Positions 1-8,497 are shown, counted from the first letter of the stretch. The stretch is DNA of 35,651 nucleotides from DATFJZ01 sp034660495 (GCA_034660495.1 JAYEJJ010000241.1:1-35651), one strand, 5' to 3'. Numbers and translations are program-made. The notes: generated from the sequence alone by a model not told the origin.

Positions 1-104
1 TGGCAGGGAAAAAGTCTGATCTCCTTTGGTTCTCAATGTTCCTGACAGGCAACCGCTGGGGGCTCTTAATAGGCCCTTCCATAAAAACTTGATAATCGAG
101 TTTA
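1..104 (+). repeat. Dispersed repeat, copy A
   Basis: This copy shares three blocks with other sites in the window: a leading TGGCAGGGAA (1-10), the core GACAGGCAACCGCTGGGGGC (44-63) and an end block finishing AATCGAGTTTA. Its right arm (64-104, beginning TCTTAAT and containing CATAAAAACTT) is the same type as one arm of the copy at 35058-35138. The other two copies (5544-5635, 26972-27030) carry a different arm. It runs straight into a HicB-like coding segment, whose conserved domain begins right at the repeat end. No transposase is seen near it. Confidence 0.75.
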
Positions 105-331
105 ACATTCGTGTTTCACCAGAACTGCACAGGTCGGCAGTAATTCGGGCAAAAGAAGATGGAACGTCTCTAAACAAAGTGGTTGCCAGATCATTGGAAG
201 CTTACCTCAACGAAAGTAGCGAGGTGTCACAAAATATTACAATCAATATGCCACCAGAAGAGAAAATAGAAACATATACGGTAACTCCATCGACAGAGGT
301 TACCTGGAAGGCACAGAAGTATGCACATTAA
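26..331 (+). CDS. HicB-family antitoxin C-terminal domain, N-terminus replaced by repeat
   Basis: From about residue 26 the protein reads as the ribbon-helix-helix DNA-binding domain of HicB-type antitoxins (FNIRVSPELHRSAVIRAKE, then SLNKVVARSLEAYL). In intact HicB proteins this domain follows an alpha/beta partner-binding domain of roughly 50-100 residues. Here the first 25 residues are encoded by dispersed repeat copy A, so that domain is absent. The only in-frame start is a TTG at 26 inside the repeat, with no convincing ribosome binding site. It is probably a truncated remnant, although expression from an upstream promoter cannot be excluded. No HicA toxin is visible in the window. The stop overlaps the next gene by 11 bases, which suggests the two were once co-transcribed. 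Confidence 0.55.
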   Translation: MVLNVPDRQPLGALNRPFHKNLIIEFNIRVSPELHRSAVIRAKEDGTSLNKVVARSLEAYLNESSEVSQNITINMPPEEKIETYTVTPSTEVTWKAQKYAH

Positions 332-572
332 TAAACCTCAACCAGTGAAACCACCACTTTCCTTGCAAGAAATTGGAAAACTTCTTGTTGAACATTACGA
401 GCTGAAGGAAGGTAAATACGAACTACTTTTGGAGTTTTCCATAGGTATGGGAAACGTGGGGCCAACTCCGGAAACTCGTGTGCCAGGAGCTATGGTTGGA
501 GTAAGCAAAATCGGCTTGGTAAAAACAGAAAAAGACGGCCCACTTACTATCAACGCTGCTGAACTGCAATAG
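321..572 (+). CDS. Small conserved protein of unknown function next to hicB-like gene
   Basis: This is an 83-residue soluble protein with no signal peptide or membrane segment. It contains a distinctive block (GNVGPTPETRVPGAMVGVSK) that I associate from memory with short proteins encoded directly downstream of HicB-like antitoxins; this is recollection, not a search. The start lies 11 bases inside the preceding gene, which favours translational coupling. It may act with the ribbon-helix-helix protein as part of a toxin-antitoxin-like or regulatory pair, but no catalytic residues are recognisable and no function is assigned. Confidence 0.6.
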   Translation: MHINKPQPVKPPLSLQEIGKLLVEHYELKEGKYELLLEFSIGMGNVGPTPETRVPGAMVGVSKIGLVKTEKDGPLTINAAELQ

Positions 573-1064
573 CCAGCAGGTGAATTCAATCGTTAGATGA
601 AATAAAAGGGATACAAAAGATGCCTAATCGAAAGAAACATTTACTAAAAATTGGGGGGTCATTTTTAATTGGTTCAGTAGTTTTGGTTCACAGTGGTCGA
701 CACCATACTTTACACACGATTATCTCAAACTCTCAACAATTTCTGTGTAATCATCGCACCTTTGTCTTGTTAAATTCAGAACTCCTGACCTCAGCTAATT
801 TTGAATGCATAATCATTTTCTATATATAGTATTTTTTTTTAAAAACAAAGACAATAAGCACAATATATGGTATTTGTCTGGTTTTTTTATGCATTTAAAA
901 TTACGATCCTAAATTTGAATATTTTCAGTTAAAACAATATATTAGGTTTGTGGTGTCAGGAGCTCTGAAATTGCCTTGTTAACTGGCATTCCGCTGGCCT
1001 TTATTTTCTTCAATTGCAGCAAAACGAATTTTTCATGCAAGGAACATATAAGATTTTATACCAG
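573..1064. other. AT-rich intergenic region between convergent genes
   Basis: These 490 bases separate the convergent hicB-like pair and the response regulator gene. The region is AT-rich with homopolymer T runs (about 831-840). A 69-codon open frame at 620-829 has no family resemblance and poor amino-acid composition, so it is not called. I see no terminator with a strong stem, no RNA gene and no copy of the dispersed repeat. Confidence 0.5.
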
Positions 1065-2462
1065 TCACTTTTTATCTTTCTGTTTGTCCTGGCGGTACCG
1101 CAGGGAGCGCAGGGTCATGCCGAGATATTCTGCAGCCCTGCTTTTATTGCCTTTTGAGATCTCCATGGCCTTGTCAAGGTAAGCGCCTTCTATATTTGAC
1201 AGAATCTCATCCAGATCAACGCCCTGCTCCACATCATCCAGGTCAAAGCGGCATCCCCTGACCCCTTCGATCCATCTGCGCTTCTTGTGCATGGAAATGG
1301 TCAGGCTTTCCGGAAGAATAATATTGGTTGAAGAAAGGGCAACGCTTCTCTCAATGAGATTTTCCAGCTCCCGCACATTGCCGGGAAAGGAATAATTGTT
1401 TAAAAAATTAATGGCATAGGAAGACAGGCGGTAAATATCCTTGTTCATTTTTTTTGAATATTTTTTCACAAAATGCTTGGCCAGCAATTCAATGTCTCCT
1501 TTTCTCTCCCTTAAGGGCGGCACCTTGATGGGAATCACGTTAAGACGGAAAAAAAGGTCTTCCCTGAAATTGCCGTTGATCACCTCCTGGTCGAGCTTTT
1601 TGTTGGTGGCGGATATGATCCTGACATCCACGGAAATTTCCTCTGTGCTGCCCAGGTGCTTAACCGTCATCTCCTGGATGACCCGTAACAGCTTTACCTG
1701 GAGCATGGGAGACAATTCTCCTGTTTCATCAAGAAAAAGGGTGCCCCCACTGGCCGCTTCAAACAGGCCTTTTCTGTCAGTTACAGCCCCGGTAAACGCC
1801 CCTTTTACATACCCGAAAAACTCACTTTCGATAAGGGTTTCCGGAATCCCGCCGCAGTTGACCACTATGAACGGCTTGTCCTTTCTATCGCTCATATCAT
1901 GGAGGGCCCTAGCAATGAGTTCCTTTCCTGTTCCGCTCTCCCCTGAAATCAATACATTGGTGGTCGTGGCAGCCACCTGGTTGATCATGTCATAGATGCG
2001 CACCATGCCTGGACTGCTGCCGATAATTTTCCCAAAATAAAGATTGTCCTTGATTTCAGCGGCAATTTTTCTATGGTCCTGGTCAGGGGTCTTTGAAGCC
2101 AGCGCGTCTTTTATGGCCTGTTTGAGCTCCTGGTTGTCAAAGGGTTTGGGAACAAAATCAAAAGCGCCGTAATTCATGGCCTCTACGGCAATTTCTGTGG
2201 TGGAATAGGCAGATATCATGATGGCAACCATGTCCGGGTTATGCTTTTTTGCCTCTTTCAGCACATCTATGCCGGTCATATCGCCAAGCCTGACATCGCA
2301 GAGTATTAGATCAAAAGCCTTTTCACTTATCAGTTTAACGGCTTTTTTACCATTGTGGGCACAGAATACAGCATACCCTTCCCTTACCAGCATCAGTTCG
2401 AGGAACTCCCGCATGCTCAACTCATCATCAACAACAAGGATTCTTGAACTGGGTAGTGTCAA
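1065..2462 (-). CDS. Sigma-54-dependent response regulator, NtrC family
   Basis: This 465-residue activator has three parts. The receiver domain (about 1-120) has acidic pocket residues VDDE and phospho-acceptor Asp56 in LILCDVR. The central AAA+ sigma-54 interaction domain has Walker A GESGTGKE (174-181), the GAFTGA loop (221-226) that contacts sigma-54, and Walker B TLFLDE (241-246). A C-terminal Fis-type helix-turn-helix contains NKSRAAEYLGMTLRSLRYR. It would activate RpoN-dependent promoters after phosphorylation by a sensor kinase. No kinase gene is adjacent, so its signal is unknown; the architecture resembles PilR and related regulators. The start is TTG, with AGAGGA about 8 bases upstream lying inside the end of pyrC. 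The stop of pyrC is only 3 bases away, so it is probably co-transcribed with pyrBC. Confidence 0.93.
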   Translation of the reverse strand: MTLPSSRILVVDDELSMREFLELMLVREGYAVFCAHNGKKAVKLISEKAFDLILCDVRLGDMTGIDVLKEAKKHNPDMVAIMISAYSTTEIAVEAMNYGAFDFVPKPFDNQELKQAIKDALASKTPDQDHRKIAAEIKDNLYFGKIIGSSPGMVRIYDMINQVAATTTNVLISGESGTGKELIARALHDMSDRKDKPFIVVNCGGIPETLIESEFFGYVKGAFTGAVTDRKGLFEAASGGTLFLDETGELSPMLQVKLLRVIQEMTVKHLGSTEEISVDVRIISATNKKLDQEVINGNFREDLFFRLNVIPIKVPPLRERKGDIELLAKHFVKKYSKKMNKDIYRLSSYAINFLNNYSFPGNVRELENLIERSVALSSTNIILPESLTISMHKKRRWIEGVRGCRFDLDDVEQGVDLDEILSNIEGAYLDKAMEISKGNKSRAAEYLGMTLRSLRYRQDKQKDKK

Positions 2463-2465
2463 TAT

Positions 2466-3743
2466 CTAGGTCCTCTGGTAAACGATCCTGCCCTGTACCA
2501 TGGTCAGAACAACCTCACCTTTTACTTTGAACCCTGCAAAGGGGGTGTTTCTTCCCTTTGAAAAAAAGGTATCCGGATCTATGGCATATTCGGATTTTTC
2601 ATCAATAATGGTTATATCTGCCGGGTTCCCTGGTTTCAGGCAGTTGTCAATACCAAGGATGGCGGCCGGTTTTCTGGATATTTTTTCAATCAGGGCTTCA
2701 AAGGTAATATGTCCGTCCTGAACCAGTTTTAAGGACAAAGGAAGGGATGTTTCAAGGCCGACAATGCCAAAGGCGGCCCTGTCAAACTCCACATCCTTTT
2801 CCATAAGCGAATGGGGGGCATGGTCTGTGGCAATAATATCAATGGTATTGTCAGCAAGCCCTTTTATGATGGCCTGTCTGTCCGTTTCTGTTCTTAAGGG
2901 CGGATTCATTTTTGCAAAGGTGTCATAGTCCTTTACTGCCTCATCTGTTAAGGTAAAATAGTGGGGGGCAGTTTCACAGGTCACTTTTATGCCGCGTTTT
3001 TTGGCATTTCGAATGGCATCAACAGATTCTTCACAGCTGACATGGGCAATATGAATCGAAACACTGGTCAATTCAGCCAGAGCTGTTTCCCTCATGATAA
3101 ATGCACTTTCTGCTGCATTGGGAATGCCCTTTATGCCGAGCCGTGTGGCCACAGCTCCCTCATTCATGGCCCCGTCCCTGGACAGCCCAAGATCTTCTGA
3201 ATGGGAGATTACCGGGAGATTAAAGAATCCGGCATACTCCATGGCCCTTCGCATCAAACCTGAATCTGCCACTGGATGCCCGTCATCGGAAATGGCGGCA
3301 ATACCGGCCTGTTTCATATCCCCGTATTCTGCAAGGGTTTTTCCCTTAAGGCCCACACTGATGGCTCCCACAGGATAAATCCGGCACAGTTTTAATTCTT
3401 CTGCTCTGTTTACTATGAACCGGGTGACCTGGGCATTATCATTGACAGGATTTGTATTGGCCATGGGACAGACTGCGGTAAACCCTCCTCTGACAGCGGC
3501 TCTTGCCCCTGTTTCCAAGGTTTCCTTGTATTCCTCCCCCGGCTCCCTGAAATGCACATGGAGATCAATCAGGCCCGGCACAAGGGTCATGCCTGATACA
3601 TCAATCACCTGGATATCCGGTTCTGTATCCGGCTCAAGGGGATCTATCAAAGATTCTATGACACCGTCTTTTACCACCAGGTCTTTTACTGCATTTACCT
3701 TTCCCGGATCAACTAATTTTGCACCTTTAAACCTTATTCGCAT
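2466..3743 (-). CDS. pyrC: Dihydroorotase
   Basis: Class I dihydroorotase, catalysing the reversible cyclisation of N-carbamoyl-aspartate to dihydroorotate, the third step of pyrimidine synthesis. The metal-site and substrate motifs are visible in order: HVHFREPG, then DDGHPVADSG, a His in VISHSED, HIAHVSCEES and ATDHAPH. I start the gene at the ATG giving MRIRFKGAKLVDP because AGGAGG lies about 8 bases upstream; the open frame extends 16 codons further but that part is out of character for the family. The resulting 425 residues fit the family length. The start overlaps the end of pyrB by 17 bases, a typical pyrB-pyrC coupling. The next gene downstream is the response regulator. Confidence 0.96.
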   Translation of the reverse strand: MRIRFKGAKLVDPGKVNAVKDLVVKDGVIESLIDPLEPDTEPDIQVIDVSGMTLVPGLIDLHVHFREPGEEYKETLETGARAAVRGGFTAVCPMANTNPVNDNAQVTRFIVNRAEELKLCRIYPVGAISVGLKGKTLAEYGDMKQAGIAAISDDGHPVADSGLMRRAMEYAGFFNLPVISHSEDLGLSRDGAMNEGAVATRLGIKGIPNAAESAFIMRETALAELTSVSIHIAHVSCEESVDAIRNAKKRGIKVTCETAPHYFTLTDEAVKDYDTFAKMNPPLRTETDRQAIIKGLADNTIDIIATDHAPHSLMEKDVEFDRAAFGIVGLETSLPLSLKLVQDGHITFEALIEKISRKPAAILGIDNCLKPGNPADITIIDEKSEYAIDPDTFFSKGRNTPFAGFKVKGEVVLTMVQGRIVYQRT

Positions 3744-4665
3744 TTCGACTGCCTCCTGCCAGAATATAAAAAAGAGCCATGCGAAGGGCAACGCCGTTTG
3801 TCACCTGATCCAGTATTACCGAGGCGCTCCCGTCGGCCACATCATTGGCAATTTCAACGCCCCGGTTTATGGGACCTGGATGCATCACCACCACATCTTT
3901 TTTAGCGAGTTTAAGTCTGTCTCTGTTCAGCCCGAAAAGTTGAGAATACTCCCTTTCCGTTGAAAAAAGGACAGACTGCTGCCGCTCCTTTTGAATGCGC
4001 AGCATGATGATCACATCTGCATCGGATAAACAGGCCTCGATATTATCTGCCACCTGGCACCCAAGGGTTTCAATCTTTTTGGGAATCATGGTACCGGGCG
4101 CGGCAACCATCACTTCTGCGCCCATTTTGGTAAACCCTGCAATATCTGAGCGGGCCACCCTGGAATGGGAAATATCCCCGACCAGGGCAATTTTCAATCC
4201 GTTTATCTTTCCTTTTTTTTCCCTGACACTCATCAAATCCAGCAGTCCCTGGCTGGGATGGGCATGGGTTCCGTCTCCTGCATTGATCACAGATGCCTTT
4301 ACCCGTTTTGCGATCATACCTGCAGCACCGGAAAACGAATGGCGCATGACAATGATATCCGGACGCATGGCTTCAAGATTTTTTGCCGTATCCACCAGAG
4401 TCTCTCCCTTGACAATACTGCTGGTACTCTGGGAAATGGAGATACTGTCCGCACTGAGACGTTTTGCTGCAATATCAAAGGAAATCCGGGTCCTTGTACT
4501 GGGTTCAAGAAAAAAAAGAACAATGGTTTTTCCCCTCAGGGTCGGAACCTTTTTTACAGGCCGGTCTGAAATCTCCTTCATCCCTGATGCTGTATCCAGA
4601 ATCATGGTAATCTCTTCAGCAGAAAGGGATTCTATATCAAGAATATCCTTGTGTTTAAATTGCAT
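3727..4665 (-). CDS. pyrB: Aspartate carbamoyltransferase catalytic chain
   Basis: Catalytic subunit that condenses carbamoyl phosphate and aspartate to N-carbamoyl-aspartate, the committed step of pyrimidine synthesis. The carbamoyl-phosphate motif EPSTRTRISF, the HPSQGLLD motif, the aspartate-site block HPGPINRGVEI and the final DQVTNGVALRMA are all present. I chose the ATG at 4665 (MQFKHKDILDIESLS), where family similarity begins, giving 312 residues; a 21-codon upstream extension with a TTG start is possible but unlikely. No regulatory chain (pyrI) is present, as is usual where pyrB is followed by pyrC. lepB lies about 120 bases upstream on the same strand. Confidence 0.95.
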   Translation of the reverse strand: MQFKHKDILDIESLSAEEITMILDTASGMKEISDRPVKKVPTLRGKTIVLFFLEPSTRTRISFDIAAKRLSADSISISQSTSSIVKGETLVDTAKNLEAMRPDIIVMRHSFSGAAGMIAKRVKASVINAGDGTHAHPSQGLLDLMSVREKKGKINGLKIALVGDISHSRVARSDIAGFTKMGAEVMVAAPGTMIPKKIETLGCQVADNIEACLSDADVIIMLRIQKERQQSVLFSTEREYSQLFGLNRDRLKLAKKDVVVMHPGPINRGVEIANDVADGSASVILDQVTNGVALRMALFYILAGGSRNANKV

Positions 4666-4787
4666 AAGATGCTGTCCTGTCCTCAAATTTTTAATATAGC
4701 CAGCAGCCTTCATGGGAACCTTTGGCAAGCTGTCATCTTCTGGCCGGTAAGGTTTGGGCTGAAATAATCTGCTTTAAATGATCTGCG

Positions 4788-5465
4788 TTAATGTAGTATA
4801 TCTCCTATCCTGTCCCATCGAACGCCGAATCTGTCCCGGTTCCATGACCAATAGATGATAAAGGCCTTGCCCTTTACCGCATCAAGTTCCACAAACCCCC
4901 AGAAACGGCTGTCATGGCTATTGTCTCTGTTATCCCCCATCACAAAAAGAGAATCCTTTGGTACTGTGACCGGTCCGAAATTATCCCTGCTGGAAAATTG
5001 TTCAGGTATGATCCTCGAATCCTTGTGAACCGCATAGGGTTCATCTTTTTGAAGCGCTCCGTTTAAATAAAATTTTTTATTTTTTAGCTCAATGGTTTCG
5101 CCTTCCACAGCGACCACCCGTTTAATAAAATACTTGTCAGGGTCCTCGGGAAATCTGAAAACAATAATATCTCCCCTTTCAGGCTCGGATACGGGAATCA
5201 GTGTTGCACCGGCTGCATCCGGACCGCCGGTAAATGGAATTTTTACGCCGTATATAAATTTGTTTACCAGGATATGATCGCCAATCAACAGGGTGTTTTT
5301 CATAGAGCCCGACGGAATCTTGAATGCCTGGATCACAAAGGTTCTTATAAACATTGCAAGCACAACAGCGATGAGTATGGCTTCAATGTTCTCCCGCAGC
5401 GCCCCTTTTTTCTTTTTTTCATTTACCCTGGATTGATCAATGGGTTCAGTTTTGGCCTTTACCAT
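4788..5465 (-). CDS. lepB: Signal peptidase I
   Basis: Type I signal peptidase of the inner membrane that removes signal peptides from exported proteins. After a basic N-terminus there is one hydrophobic segment (about residues 27-47), then the catalytic serine in PSGSM (Ser54) and the general-base lysine in FIKRVVAVEG (Lys115). The C-terminal family box GDNRDNSHDSRFWG is also present. At 225 residues it is a typical bacterial single-anchor form. The start ATG is preceded by AGGGACG. It is on the same strand as pyrB and pyrC but with a 120-base gap, so joint transcription is possible but unproven. Dispersed repeat copy B lies just upstream of it. Confidence 0.95.
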   Translation of the reverse strand: MVKAKTEPIDQSRVNEKKKKGALRENIEAILIAVVLAMFIRTFVIQAFKIPSGSMKNTLLIGDHILVNKFIYGVKIPFTGGPDAAGATLIPVSEPERGDIIVFRFPEDPDKYFIKRVVAVEGETIELKNKKFYLNGALQKDEPYAVHKDSRIIPEQFSSRDNFGPVTVPKDSLFVMGDNRDNSHDSRFWGFVELDAVKGKAFIIYWSWNRDRFGVRWDRIGDILH

Positions 5466-5543
5466 TAAAAACGTCCCTTTTTTCGTTTTTCAGCCTGACC
5501 CGCATTATGATAATATTGTTTAAGCTGAAAATATGAATAATAT

Positions 5544-5635
5544 TTATACTCGATCATCAATTTTTTTGAACAGCACCGCCCCCAGCGGTTGCCTGTCAGA
5601 ACAGCGACCACCAGAGGACTCGTTCCCTGCCAGGC
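5544..5635 (-). repeat. Dispersed repeat, copy B
   Basis: Read on the minus strand this is the fullest version of the first repeat type. It holds CTGGCAGGGAACGAG, a variable middle, the core GACAGGCAACCGCTGGGGGC, then TTCAAAAAAATTGATGATCG and a TATAA end. Positions 5591-5599 (GCCTGTCAG) and 5627-5635 (CTGCCAGGC) form an 8-of-9 inverted repeat, so a transcript would fold. It sits between lepB and the homocysteine biosynthesis gene. A 63-codon open frame through it (5544-5735) is a shadow of the repeat, not a gene. Confidence 0.75.
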
Positions 5636-5646
5636 AAAAAATCGGC

Positions 5647-5689
5647 GACCTGCGGCGGCCCGGATAGAAGACCTGCGGCCCGGTTAGAA
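5647..5689 (+). repeat. Two-unit GC-rich tandem repeat over a stop codon
   Basis: Two imperfect direct units sit back to back. The first is GACCTGCGGC-GGCCCGGATAGAA (5647-5669, 23 bases). The second is GACCTGCGGCCCGGTTAGAA (5670-5689, 20 bases) and differs by loss of a GGC triplet and one substitution. The second unit contains the stop codon of the upstream minus-strand gene. It is much richer in GC than its surroundings and lies next to dispersed repeat copy B. Confidence 0.7.
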
Positions 5690-6844
5690 CATGTGCTGGG
5701 GCTCTCCAATCAAAAATTTCCCTTTCTGTATCCACCGTTTTAAGATGTCCGCGATTTTTCTGGCCCTGACCACGCTGGAAAGGGGAACACTCTGGACTTC
5801 CCTGCCTTTGATCATTATGGTGCCGCTTTTCAGTTCCGCATAACTGACCTGACCATAACTTTTTGAAATCCCCTGCTGATAGTCATGACCATAATCAATG
5901 ACCTGGGTAAAGAGTTCTTCATCAGAAACTGCGGTATACTTGACCATTTCCTCATTTAATATGGGAATGGGAATGCCAAGGCCCACAGACAGAGATACAC
6001 CATATCCCCTGATACTCTGCCCCACAAGCCATTCCGGGGACATTTCCTTGAGATTGCCCATCACAAAAAGCGTGGCCGCCGGAGTCAGGGGCGCACCACT
6101 ATGGGTCCGGCCCACCTTTTTCTTGTGCTGGGTGCCGCTCCAGGTAACATATCCCTGGGCGCCCCCGAGAAAAATCCGAGTTCCAAGACCTATGGTTTTA
6201 AGATAGGGGTCATTGAATAATGGACTCAGCTGCCCTGAAGTGGAATAATTGGCATTGGCCATATCTGATTTCAGGGTGCCCATATAGGTATACTTGACCT
6301 TGTCAGACCGGTTTATGGCGCAGTTATAATTCTGATATCCATTCCTTGGATTGCACAGAATTGCATTGGGAAGATCGGCAAGGGTAATTATTTTTTCGAT
6401 TTTCCGGTTGGGATAGCAGTCCGTACCGTAACTTTCCGCTTTAAGTTCAATCTCTTTTCCTGCAGCCAGATCCTGGATCACATGGCCGCCCCCGTAGTTG
6501 AATTCTCCTGGGTGAAGTTTATTCAAAGGATCATCCTCACAGGTCTGGGTCGCCCCGAGAAAACAGTCAACTGCTGCAATCCCTGAATAGGCAGGCACAT
6601 TGTTAAACCAGGTCTGGGTCGTTCTGATCACCGGCCTGGACTGGCCGATATTGATAAAGGCACCTGAAGAGCACATGGGGGAAAATGTACCTGTGGTGAC
6701 AACATCCACATGTCTGGCCGCTTCAACAGGTCCCTGATCATGGACAATATCGATGATTTCTTCTGCTGTGACAACAACCGCCTCCCCGGATCTGATCTTT
6801 TCGTTTATTTCCTGATATGTTTTGTTTATTTTAAAATCACCCAT
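5684..6844 (-). CDS. DUF39 homocysteine biosynthesis protein (aspartate-semialdehyde sulfurtransferase type)
   Basis: A 386-residue protein of the COG1900/DUF39 (HcyBio) family. Members studied in Methanosarcina and in sulfate reducers take part in making homocysteine directly from aspartate semialdehyde and sulfide, bypassing O-acyl-homoserine. Family blocks are clear: GTFSPMCSSGAF (Cys58), FLGATQTCEDDP (Cys94 and Cys102), GTDCYPNRK (Cys143) and NPRNGYQNYNCA. Conserved cysteines are thought to carry the sulfur as a persulfide; which of these is catalytic here is inference. No C-terminal CBS domains are present, so it is the short form. The ferredoxin-like partner often paired with this family is not in the window. 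A 28-base-spaced inverted repeat lies upstream of the start. Confidence 0.88.
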   Translation of the reverse strand: MGDFKINKTYQEINEKIRSGEAVVVTAEEIIDIVHDQGPVEAARHVDVVTTGTFSPMCSSGAFINIGQSRPVIRTTQTWFNNVPAYSGIAAVDCFLGATQTCEDDPLNKLHPGEFNYGGGHVIQDLAAGKEIELKAESYGTDCYPNRKIEKIITLADLPNAILCNPRNGYQNYNCAINRSDKVKYTYMGTLKSDMANANYSTSGQLSPLFNDPYLKTIGLGTRIFLGGAQGYVTWSGTQHKKKVGRTHSGAPLTPAATLFVMGNLKEMSPEWLVGQSIRGYGVSLSVGLGIPIPILNEEMVKYTAVSDEELFTQVIDYGHDYQQGISKSYGQVSYAELKSGTIMIKGREVQSVPLSSVVRARKIADILKRWIQKGKFLIGEPQHMF

Positions 6845-6885
6845 TTTAGGCCTTCCCGTATAAAAATTGATTAACCTCTATTATG

Positions 6886-6935
6886 CGATGATCAAATGTG
6901 ATTTTAGAAACCAGACATAAAAATTTTGATCATCG
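6886..6935. promoter_or_regulatory. Inverted repeat upstream of homocysteine biosynthesis gene
   Basis: CGATGATCAAA (6886-6896) and TTTGATCATCG (6925-6935) are perfect 11-base inverted arms separated by 28 bases. GATCAT recurs once more at 6935-6940. On the minus strand the structure lies about 40 bases before the DUF39 gene start and about 40 bases after the M23 peptidase stop. No U-run follows, so an operator or leader structure fits better than an intrinsic terminator. Confidence 0.4.
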
Positions 6936-6974
6936 ATCATTTTACTGTGTTACGTCATTTTTTCATTTACTGTA

Positions 6975-8351
6975 TTACTGCATTTGTTCAACATATTCTA
7001 TTTTTGACAGTATATTGTTCTTTATCCATGAAATATCCCACCATTCAACGGGATTGACAAACACATGGTTGACAGCCATCCCGAAATGAAGGTGATCACC
7101 GCCTGCCAGACCTGTGGAACCGCTTTTGCCGATAATATCTCCCTTTTGGACCAGATCCCCTTCCTGAACCAGTATTGTACTTAAATGGGAATACACAGAA
7201 GTCAGCCCGAATCCATGATCAATGATCACGGTATTGCCGAAAATGCCCACCCGGCCGGTGCTCAGAATTTTCCCGGTGTTGGCCGCCGGTACCGGTGCCA
7301 TGGCCACAGATGCCAGGTCAATTCCCAGATGGACCTGCCGGTCGATTTCTTTTCCTTTGTACCGGTATATCCGATGATCGGCAAAAGAGGCCCTGTTGGC
7401 TGATCCTGGAAGCCTTAAAAACCGCCCCTGCCAGAACAGTTCCGGTTCTGTCTGCTTGACTGAATCAAGCAGCGTATTGACGTTTTCTTTTCTGAGGCTT
7501 GTGTTTACATAAAGAAATTTTTCCAGTAAAGGATTTTTTCTGGAATTAAAAATCTGTTCTTCTTCTCCAAGATCAAATTCCGGCATTTTTCTTGAAAAAA
7601 ATGAATCCGACAGATTCAGCACGTCAGTCTTGAATTTCCTGTCCCGTATGTAATAGTAGAAGCCCCGGCTGGCAGTGTTTCCTGCAGGATCAGTGGCTGT
7701 TACATTGATTTCTATACCTGGGCCCTGGTGATAGCTTAATGCAAAAAACGCGGCATAAATACCTTTGTCATCAAACATACCGGAATACCCTGGAAAAAAA
7801 TTATCCCCCACTTTTACACCGCTTTTAATACGGGTTTCAAAAAGCCGGTAGATCACAAGGCCTGAGCCGCCCCGTTCCACGTTGTGGCGACGGGTCAGGA
7901 TATCGATTCTCGGAGGTTCGGAGTCAATAAAGACTGTTTTTTCAAGGGACACTGTATTTCCGTTGTTCCAGTCCTTCCAGGAATAATCAGTCACCTTGAT
8001 CCGGATCAGGGCATCTCCGTCATTCATTCCGTATTTCCAGTAGGTTACGGGGATATTAAGAACATCTTCATGTATCTGGGACCCCATAAAAAAACCTTCG
8101 TACCCTGAAAAGGGATAGGATTTTTCCAGAATTTTTTTTTCTTTTGTTCCCTGAACAATGGATACCTGGACATCTCTTAATCCCGTTCCTCTGTCAGAAA
8201 CTTTCAGGGACATCTCAAAGGATTTATTAAGATAAACAGAGGGTAATTCTACTTTTATTTCAGGGGGCTTTCCTTCAAATTCATTTATAAAAAACCAGGT
8301 CAGCGGCAGAAAAACCAAAAGAAAAAAAAATAGAAAAAAAACTCTCTTCAT
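6975..8351 (-). CDS. M23-family metallopeptidase, membrane-anchored
   Basis: A 458-residue envelope protein with a hydrophobic N-terminus right after MKRV (about residues 5-22), acting as a signal anchor. A long beta-rich region (about 30-240, with Ig-like phrases such as TATDPAGNTASRG) is followed by a C-terminal LytM/M23 domain. The zinc motifs are visible: HLGIDLA (His341, Asp345), YSHLS and HLHFG. M23 enzymes cut peptidoglycan cross-links, and all the expected ligands are present, so it is probably active. I start at the ATG giving MKRVFF (AGGTG 8 bases upstream); a GTG three codons earlier is the alternative. It is transcribed alone, divergent from the lpt operon. Confidence 0.9.
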   Translation of the reverse strand: MKRVFFLFFFLLVFLPLTWFFINEFEGKPPEIKVELPSVYLNKSFEMSLKVSDRGTGLRDVQVSIVQGTKEKKILEKSYPFSGYEGFFMGSQIHEDVLNIPVTYWKYGMNDGDALIRIKVTDYSWKDWNNGNTVSLEKTVFIDSEPPRIDILTRRHNVERGGSGLVIYRLFETRIKSGVKVGDNFFPGYSGMFDDKGIYAAFFALSYHQGPGIEINVTATDPAGNTASRGFYYYIRDRKFKTDVLNLSDSFFSRKMPEFDLGEEEQIFNSRKNPLLEKFLYVNTSLRKENVNTLLDSVKQTEPELFWQGRFLRLPGSANRASFADHRIYRYKGKEIDRQVHLGIDLASVAMAPVPAANTGKILSTGRVGIFGNTVIIDHGFGLTSVYSHLSTILVQEGDLVQKGDIIGKSGSTGLAGGDHLHFGMAVNHVFVNPVEWWDISWIKNNILSKIEYVEQMQ

Positions 8352-8468
8352 TGTCAGCACCTAAATCCTTACACAGGGTTTTCCTGTAATACATAAACAA
8401 TTTACTTAAATCAAAAAACAGGCTTAAAATAACAGCAAAAGATCAAGTTATCAAGGTCTTTTCCATTC

Positions 8469-8497
8469 TTGACTTTTTGACCGGCAAAAGATAGATT
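8469..8497 (+). promoter_or_regulatory. Candidate sigma-70 promoter for the lpt-rpoN operon
   Basis: TTGACT (8469-8474), a 17-base spacer and TAGATT (8492-8497) make a fair promoter 170 bases before lptC. The roughly 310-base divergent gap (8352-8665) otherwise holds a short GC-rich hairpin (GGGGTC ... GACCCC, about 8527-8555) and low-complexity GCTGAAGGCT phrases just before lptC. No gene is seen in the gap. Confidence 0.35.

Noticed and set aside
620..829. 69-codon open frame after the hicB-like pair
   Set aside because: It has a start with a distant AAGGGA but poor composition, no motif and no sign of conservation; probably chance in AT-rich DNA.
5544..5735. 63-codon open frame ending DRQPLGAVLFKKIDDRV
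   Set aside because: It is read through repeat copy B and the end of the neighbouring gene. The same residues recur only because the repeat recurs.
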